Origin: an uncultured Bacilli bacterium
GTDB taxonomy: Bacteria > Bacillota_I > Bacilli_A > RFN20 > CAG-826
Direction of reading: 5' to 3'
Length of the DNA stretch: 34,582 nucleotides
NCBI GenBank assembly: GCA_944376605.1
Contig: CALWDE010000008.1
Location: 1 to 34,582, forward strand
Positions 29,731 to 34,582 of the stretch are shown one piece after another. The notes beneath the pieces were generated by a model that saw only the letters and a list, made by a program, of their open reading frames with translations, was not told the origin of the DNA and searched no databases. The position numbers and the translations under genes are program-made. Positions within the stretch are counted from its first letter, which is position 1; each line of letters opens with the position of its first letter.

Positions 29731-31698
29731 ACGTCCCTCACTATCATCTTTTGCCTTCTGGTAGCAAAAACTATCAAAATACTCGGGATTTGCAATGATT
29801 TCTTTTGCATCATTCATTGCGCATTCAAATATTTTAAAATCATCTACTACATTACAGTAATTAAATTCCGGTAATCCTGATTGTCGCACACCAATAAAAT
29901 CACCTGGGCCGCGTAAAGATAAGTCTGCTTCTGCAATAGCAAAACCATCATCGCTTTCTTCTAAAATCTTAAGTTTTTCGTTTTCTTCGCTTCCTTCCTC
30001 TTCCACAAGAAGACATAAAGCATTCTTACCATCTCTACCAACTCTACCTCTCAACTGGTGCATCGAAGACAAAGAAAAAGAAGAAGCGCTATAAATAATC
30101 ATTAATCCAGCTTCTGGAACATCAAGCCCTACTTCTATTAAAGAGGTCGCAATTAAAATTGGTCTTTCCCCTTTTCGGAAGCTCTCTTCTGCCTCTCTTT
30201 TTTCCTCCGCTTCCATCTTTCCATGCATCAGCACGCAGCGCCCAGGAAAAAGTTTGCTGTACTGTTCATAAAGTTTCTTAACGGAAGTTAATGCGGAATC
30301 CCCTTCAATCTGCGGCAAAACAACATATATTCTTCTCTCTTGCTCTAAAGCAGTAAAAATTGCAGTAAAAATTTCAGGATCATCTGGCGTACAAATTTTC
30401 GTTTCTACCTTTCGCTTTCCGTGCGGGAACTCTCTTAATGTGGATACATCCATATCGCCATATAAAGCGAGTCCTAATGTGCGCGGAATTGGAGTGGCGC
30501 TCATGAGAAGTAAATCTGCCTTCTCCCCTTTTCCCAAAAGCTTACTTCTTTGGTTTACACCAAATTTATGCTGCTCATCAATAATGACAAGACCAAGATT
30601 AAGATAATGAACACTTTTTGCAAATAAAGCATGCGTACCAATTAAAATATCAATATCACCATCTGCTAAATCAGTCAGAATTTCTCTTCTTTCTTCTGGC
30701 GAAGTGCTTCCTGTTAATAAAGCAACGTGAACATTACTGTTTTCAAATAAAGAAGTAAAAGTTCGGTAATGCTGTCTTGCCAAAGCTTCTGTTGGCGCCA
30801 TTAAAGCGCTTTGGCTGCTTCTTGTAGAATTGGCAAAGCAAGCTAAGGCAGCAACAAGCGTTTTTCCTGTTCCTACATCTCCTTGCAATAAGCGGTACAT
30901 CACTCCGCTTCCCTCCATGTCTTTATAAATTTCGCGAAATGCTTTTCTCTGATCTTCTAAAAGAGAATAGGGTAACTGATCAATAAAATCCTTTACACGA
31001 AAGGGATCCATTTCTCGTTGATGTTCCTTTTTTAAGGTACGATTTTCTCCCTTAATGAGTTCATTGGATAATTCAAAAGTGAGAGCTTCTTCGTATTTTA
31101 AAGTGCGTAAGGCTTGTGTCACTTCTTTTTGCGACTTAGGAAAATGAGCAAGATGTAGTGCCTCATAACGGTGCTCGAGGCGGTATTTCTCGCGAAACTT
31201 CTCCGGAATAATATCCTCTATTTTTCCTTCTTCTCTTTGAAAGGCTTTTTCCACACTTTGACGGAATGTAGCCTGGCTTACAAAAGAAGGCAAACGGTAA
31301 ATAGGACGCAAAGATAAAGAATCATTATCGACAAATTTAATAAGATTTTGCAGAGATATTGTATGTCTTTTCGCCTCATAACTCCCTAGAAGGAGAAACG
31401 TAGAGGTGTTATCTTTCATGCTCAATAAATAATCACGGTTCCAGGCTTCGATACGGAAGATATGTCCGTCTTTACGTACAAACTGGAAAGAAACTAAACT
31501 TCTTTTTAAATAACGAATCGCGCGGAAACTTCCTTTTAAAAACTCCCCTTTCATGACGATTCTTTCTTTCTCTTTAAAAGAAGAGATAAGAGGAGTTTCA
31601 TGAAAGTCTTCGTAACGTTTTGGTAAATGCATAAGCACCATTTCATCGTCAAAAAATCCAGCGCGAATTAAAGTGGGAGGAAGGGTGCTTTTCTTCAT
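29719..31698 (-). CDS. recG: ATP-dependent DNA helicase RecG
   Basis: It reverses stalled forks and branch-migrates Holliday junctions. 659 residues: N-terminal wedge/OB domain (to ~220), then superfamily 2 helicase motifs: LLQGDVGTGKTLVAALA (Walker A), LMAPTEALARQHY, LVIIDEQHKFGVNQR (DEQH box), LMSATPIPRTLGLALYGDMD, ATSLIEVGLDVPEA and MHQLRGRVGRDGKNALCLL, with a C-terminal RecG block (LRGPGDFIGVRQSGLPEF). ATG 31698 lacks a Shine-Dalgarno, but TAAAAT is 6 nt upstream. Confidence 0.98.
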   Translation of the reverse strand: MKKSTLPPTLIRAGFFDDEMVLMHLPKRYEDFHETPLISSFKEKERIVMKGEFLKGSFRAIRYLKRSLVSFQFVRKDGHIFRIEAWNRDYLLSMKDNTSTFLLLGSYEAKRHTISLQNLIKFVDNDSLSLRPIYRLPSFVSQATFRQSVEKAFQREEGKIEDIIPEKFREKYRLEHRYEALHLAHFPKSQKEVTQALRTLKYEEALTFELSNELIKGENRTLKKEHQREMDPFRVKDFIDQLPYSLLEDQRKAFREIYKDMEGSGVMYRLLQGDVGTGKTLVAALACFANSTRSSQSALMAPTEALARQHYRTFTSLFENSNVHVALLTGSTSPEERREILTDLADGDIDILIGTHALFAKSVHYLNLGLVIIDEQHKFGVNQRSKLLGKGEKADLLLMSATPIPRTLGLALYGDMDVSTLREFPHGKRKVETKICTPDDPEIFTAIFTALEQERRIYVVLPQIEGDSALTSVKKLYEQYSKLFPGRCVLMHGKMEAEEKREAEESFRKGERPILIATSLIEVGLDVPEAGLMIIYSASSFSLSSMHQLRGRVGRDGKNALCLLVEEEGSEENEKLKILEESDDGFAIAEADLSLRGPGDFIGVRQSGLPEFNYCNVVDDFKIFECAMNDAKEIIANPEYFDSFCYQKAKDDSEGRLLS

Positions 31699-31704
31699 AT
31701 ATCT

Positions 31705-31710
31705 ATTTTA
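31705..31710 (-). promoter_or_regulatory. -10-like box 6 nt before recG ATG (leaderless candidate)
   Basis: TAAAAT on the minus strand is separated from ATG 31698 by exactly AGATAT. It comes right after the fakA terminator T run. No ribosome-binding site is present and no -35 is recognisable. Confidence 0.55.
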
Positions 31711-31720
31711 CCTTTTCTGT

Positions 31721-31747
31721 TAAGAAAAAGGCCTAGTTTCCTAGGCC
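31721..31747 (-). terminator. Intrinsic terminator of asp23-fakA
   Basis: GGCCTAG-GAAA-CTAGGCC is a perfect 7-bp stem on the minus strand (31747-31730), followed by TTTTTCTTA. It lies 19 nt past the fakA stop. Confidence 0.93.
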
Positions 31748-31766
31748 AAGAAAGACAATATTTCTT

Positions 31767-33455
31767 TTAATCTACACCAAGTAAATAGGAATAAACAGGT
31801 TGCCCGCCATTTTGCATATTTACTTCAATGTCCGGGAAGATCTCGCTAAGACGCGAAGCAGTAGAATTTGCCTCCTCTTCTGTTACATCTTCACCATAAA
31901 TAATCGTTAAAGAAGCGCTATTTTCATCAATAAGAGCCTTTGCTAACGCAATTAAAGCATCATCTTTGTTTTCTAAACAAGCAACAAGGCCCTTATCATC
32001 TTTCATCGCAAGATAGAAATCTTTGGTGATATGAATTCCTTGAATATCCGCGTCTTTAATCGCGTAAGTAATCGAGCCGCAACGGATTTGTTTCAGCACC
32101 GATTTCATATCATCATAAATTTGATCGGGATCGCCTTCTTCTGCATACATAGAACAAGCAACAAGCCCTTGAAGAATTGTTTTAGAAGGAATCACACGCG
32201 CTACCACTTCACTCCCCTCTACCTTATCGCAAGCCTGCGAAGCAGCCATCACAATATTAGGATTATTTGGGAGAATAAAGACATGTTTTGCGTGGCAAGC
32301 ATGAATCGCTTTAAGAAAATCTTCTGTAGAAGGATTCATAGTTTGGCCGCCTGCAACAATTTGGTCCACACTAGAATCACGGAACATCTGATCAAGTCCA
32401 GGACCAGAAGAAACCGCGATAAGACCAAATTCTTTTAAGGGTTTATTCTCTTCTTCCACATGAGAGAAATCTGTTGCAATATGACCTTCTTGAATATTTC
32501 GATGTTCTTCTGACATATTCTCAATGACAACTGTGACAAATTCCCCATAATTTTGCGCATAATTCAGCATTTTGCCTGGCGCTAAAGTGTGGACATGAAC
32601 TTTTACCAAATCGCCATTTCTCATAAAGACAAGCGATTTCCCGTGTGTTTTTAAGAAATTAGCAAACTTATCTTCAAAGAAAGGGCGTTTCCCGTCTTCT
32701 GGCTTCCCAAGACGAAGCATGAACTGCGTGCAATATCCCCATCCTTCTTCATCTTCAGAAAGCTGCGCGCCAGCATAAGATGGCTTAGGAAGAGCAGAAG
32801 CATCAGGTCCTTCCGAAGGAGCTTCTTCACTGCGCTCAATAAAGCGTCCATTTGCCGCGCTAAGCATTCCTTCTAAGATTTTTAATAAACCTGCTCCGCC
32901 CGAATCAACAACGCCAACCTGTTTTAAGACAGGAAGTAAATCCGGTGTATGTTCGAGACTCTTTCTCGCCTCTTCTACAAGCAAAGATAAATAATCTTCA
33001 ATGCTCATATCACGCTTCATCTTTGCGTGCGCTGCGTCGCTACTTTCGCGGATAACGGTTAAAATGGTACCTTCCACAGGCTTTTCAACAACGCGATAAG
33101 CTGTTTCTTTCCCTTGTCTAAAAGCAATATCTAAATCACTAGAACGGGCCTCATTTTTGCCCTTTAATCCTTCCGCAAAACCGCGAAATATTTGGGAAGT
33201 AATAGAGCCACTATTTCCTCTAGCTCCATTGAAAACACCATCCGCAAAAGATTCTGCAATTGTAGCAATGCTTTCATCGCCTTTATTGACGATTTCTTTT
33301 ACCCCACTTCTTAAAGTAAGGTTCATATTCATCCCTGTATCACCATCTGGCACAGGGAAGACATTTAATTGGTCCACTTCAGGGTAATGGTTATAAAGAT
33401 TATTCGCACCTGAAATAAGGAACTTCTTTAATAACTGTCCATTTATACTTCTCAT
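31767..33455 (-). CDS. fakA: Fatty acid kinase subunit A (DAK2/YloV family)
   Basis: With a FakB fatty-acid-binding partner, it phosphorylates exogenous fatty acids to acyl-phosphate. 562 residues: an N-terminal DhaL-type nucleotide-binding domain with FPVPDGDTGMNMNLTLRSG (32-50) and GARGNSGSITSQIFRGFAEGL, then GVVDSGGAGLLKILEGML, a middle domain, and a C-terminal DegV-like domain. No fakB is in the window. The start is 6 nt after the asp23 stop; the only AAGGA site is 13 nt from the ATG, so it probably relies on coupling. Confidence 0.94.
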   Translation of the reverse strand: MRSINGQLLKKFLISGANNLYNHYPEVDQLNVFPVPDGDTGMNMNLTLRSGVKEIVNKGDESIATIAESFADGVFNGARGNSGSITSQIFRGFAEGLKGKNEARSSDLDIAFRQGKETAYRVVEKPVEGTILTVIRESSDAAHAKMKRDMSIEDYLSLLVEEARKSLEHTPDLLPVLKQVGVVDSGGAGLLKILEGMLSAANGRFIERSEEAPSEGPDASALPKPSYAGAQLSEDEEGWGYCTQFMLRLGKPEDGKRPFFEDKFANFLKTHGKSLVFMRNGDLVKVHVHTLAPGKMLNYAQNYGEFVTVVIENMSEEHRNIQEGHIATDFSHVEEENKPLKEFGLIAVSSGPGLDQMFRDSSVDQIVAGGQTMNPSTEDFLKAIHACHAKHVFILPNNPNIVMAASQACDKVEGSEVVARVIPSKTILQGLVACSMYAEEGDPDQIYDDMKSVLKQIRCGSITYAIKDADIQGIHITKDFYLAMKDDKGLVACLENKDDALIALAKALIDENSASLTIIYGEDVTEEEANSTASRLSEIFPDIEVNMQNGGQPVYSYLLGVD

Positions 33456-33461
33456 ATCGAC

Positions 33462-33818
33462 TTATATTTCCTTGATGTCTTCCACAAAAACATTCACTTT
33501 CTTCAAAGGAAGAGAAAGCTTTTGATGTAAGGTAAAGGCTACTTGGTTTTGGACCGAAGAGATTACTTCGGTTACTTTTAAGCCATAAGCTAAAACAACA
33601 TAAATATCAATCTCGTAGCCATCCTTGCTTTTATGGATGACGACGGATCTCTCCTCTTTTTCTTTCTTACTAGAAAGAAGGGAAGATAAAGCGTCTTCTC
33701 TTTCGGAGGCAAAGCCAGTGACGCCATAACACATGCTTGCCGCGTCCTTTACTACTGCAATGATGACTTCGTCAGAGTAACGGACGAATGTTTCTGGTTT
33801 ATGATTTCCTTTTTCCAT
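33462..33818 (-). CDS. Asp23/Gls24 family envelope-stress protein (YloU)
   Basis: 118 residues from ATG 33818, which has GAGG 7 nt upstream; ATG 33824 is too close to that site. The Asp23 fold is visible: YSDEVIIAVVKDAASMCYGVTGFA (11-34), then KSKDGYEIDIYVVLAYGLKVTEVISSVQNQVAFTLHQKLSLPLKKVNVFVEDI. Proteins of this family associate with the membrane and cell-wall stress responses. asp23 (yloU)-fakA (yloV) is the standard Bacilli pair. Confidence 0.92.
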   Translation of the reverse strand: MEKGNHKPETFVRYSDEVIIAVVKDAASMCYGVTGFASEREDALSSLLSSKKEKEERSVVIHKSKDGYEIDIYVVLAYGLKVTEVISSVQNQVAFTLHQKLSLPLKKVNVFVEDIKEI

Positions 33819-33835
33819 AGGCATTCCTCGTGTGC

Positions 33836-33864
33836 ATTATCGCACGTTATAAGCGAAGAGAAAA
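33836..33864 (-). promoter_or_regulatory. Promoter for asp23-fakA
   Basis: TGCGATAAT (33844-33836) is an extended -10 element on the minus strand. A weak -35 TTTTCT lies 17 nt upstream. The predicted start leaves about 11 nt of leader with the GAGG site. The rest of the stretch up to the 5S terminator (to 33942) holds only imperfect inverted repeats, such as CCAAAAAC/GTTTTTGG. Confidence 0.45.
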
Positions 33865-33942
33865 CCCTTAACGAACATTCTCTAATTATTTCCAAAAACA
33901 TGCGATTTTTGCAGGGTTTTTGGAGTATTTATTTTCCATAAA

Positions 33943-33974
33943 ATAAGAAAAAAGCGCCTCCATAAGGAGACGCT
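33943..33974 (-). terminator. Intrinsic terminator of the rRNA operon
   Basis: AGCGTCTCC-TTAT-GGAGGCGCT forms a 9-bp stem with one G-T pair on the minus strand (33974-33953), followed by TTTTTCTTAT. It starts 8 nt past the 5S gene. Confidence 0.93.
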
Positions 33975-33981
33975 ACTGGCA

Positions 33982-34091
33982 GCCCGGCAACGCGCTACTT
34001 TTGCCCCAAGGAGGCTATCATCGCCGCTGCGGTGCTTGACTTCCGTGTTCGGGATGGGAACGGGTATGACCACCGCGCCACAATCACCGGA
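33982..34091 (-). rRNA. rrf: 5S ribosomal RNA
   Basis: The minus strand reads TCCGGTGATTGTGGCGCGG, then CCCGTTCCCATCCCGAACAC and GGAAGTCAAGC, ending in GCGTTGCCGGGC. The terminal stem TCCGG/CCGGG closes the molecule. The length of about 110 nt is normal. Exact ends are estimated to within a few bases. Confidence 0.95.
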
Positions 34092-34190
34092 CTGCACATT
34101 TTCCTGTGCTCTTTCAAAACCGAACATCTATTACTTTCACACATTCTCTCGTGCTTACCGATAGGAGTTTTATCGGCAAAAAGATAAATT

Positions 34191-34582
34191 GATAAGAAAT
34201 CCTCGGGCTATTAGTATCGGTCTCCTAAACGCCTCACAACGCTTACAGATCCGACCTATCAACCCCCTGACATTGGGGGGCCCTTACTCCATAAAGGATG
34301 GGAAACCTCATCTTAGGGCGAGCTTCACGCTTAGATGCTTTCAGCGTTTATCTCTTCCGAAGGTAGCCACCCGGCCGTGCCGCTGGCGCGACAACCGGTG
34401 TACCAGTGCTTCGTTGATCTCGGTCCTCTCGTACTAGAGACCAGACCCTTCAAGTTTCCTACGCCCACGACAGATAGGGACCAAACTGTCTCACGACGTT
34501 TTGAACCCAGCTCGCGTACCACTTTAATTGGCGAACAGCCAAACCCTTGGAAGGTACTTCCCCTCCAGGATGTGATGGGCCG
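34191..34582 (-). rRNA. rrl: 23S ribosomal RNA, 3' end (partial)
   Basis: The last ~390 nt of 23S rRNA on the minus strand, continuing beyond the window. The sarcin-ricin loop AGTACGAGAGGACC and following GAGATCAACGAAGC are present, as are CCTGGAGGGGAAGTACC near the edge and the terminal ACTAATAGCCCGAGG. The 3' end is estimated. The ~100-nt spacer to 5S (34092-34190) has a CCGATAAA/ATCGG hairpin and a GCACA/TGTGC pair, but no tRNA. Confidence 0.95.

Noticed and set aside
33882-34127. An 81-codon minus-strand frame
   Set aside because: It covers the 5S rRNA gene and its terminator.
34189-34522. Two short frames at the right edge
   Set aside because: They lie within 23S rRNA.
1-34582. CRISPR array, prophage, toxin-antitoxin or restriction genes
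   Set aside because: No regularly spaced repeats and no reading frames resembling these families were found; all long frames are assigned to other functions.

Overview
The window is AT-rich chromosomal DNA from a Bacillota bacterium, probably a reduced-genome Bacilli-type lineage (inference). It carries the Gram-positive replicative polymerase PolC, and its gene order is a condensed version of the Bacillus subtilis fakA-to-polC segment. TGA is used as a normal stop: many genes overlap as ATGA. This excludes the Mycoplasma code.

Layout, in transcription order from the right end, mostly minus strand: the 3' end of a 23S rRNA gene and a 5S gene with its terminator; asp23-fakA; recG; plsX-rnc-ftsY-ylxM-ffh plus an alpha/beta hydrolase. 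A plus-strand island rpsP-khpA-rimM-trmD follows, flipped relative to the usual order. Then come rplS with a structured leader; lepB-rbgA-rnhB-dprA; topA-xerC; rpsB-tsf; pyrH-frr; a plus-strand membrane-anchored leucine-rich-repeat gene; uppS-cdsA-dxr-rseP-polC; tRNA-Pro and tRNA-Arg; a plus-strand PII-like small protein; a cation/proton antiporter; tRNA-Ala; and the start of an IS3-type transposase gene running off the left edge.

The genes are housekeeping: translation (S2, S16, L19, EF-Ts, Frr, RimM, TrmD, RbgA), protein export (Ffh, FtsY, LepB, RseP), envelope lipids and isoprenoids (PlsX, FakA, CdsA, Dxr, UppS), and DNA metabolism (PolC, TopA, XerC, DprA, RecG, RNase HII). Several genes found between these in Bacillus are absent, including smc, acpP, fabD/fabG, trmFO, codY and proS.

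The most interesting signals are regulatory. Genes that begin transcription units often lack a Shine-Dalgarno sequence and instead have a -10-like hexamer 6-9 nt before the start codon, which predicts leaderless mRNAs. Genes inside operons have good Shine-Dalgarno sites. There is also a terminator between khpA and rimM, a hairpin masking the dprA ribosome-binding site, and long leaders before rpsB and rplS. I found no CRISPR array, prophage or defence system.
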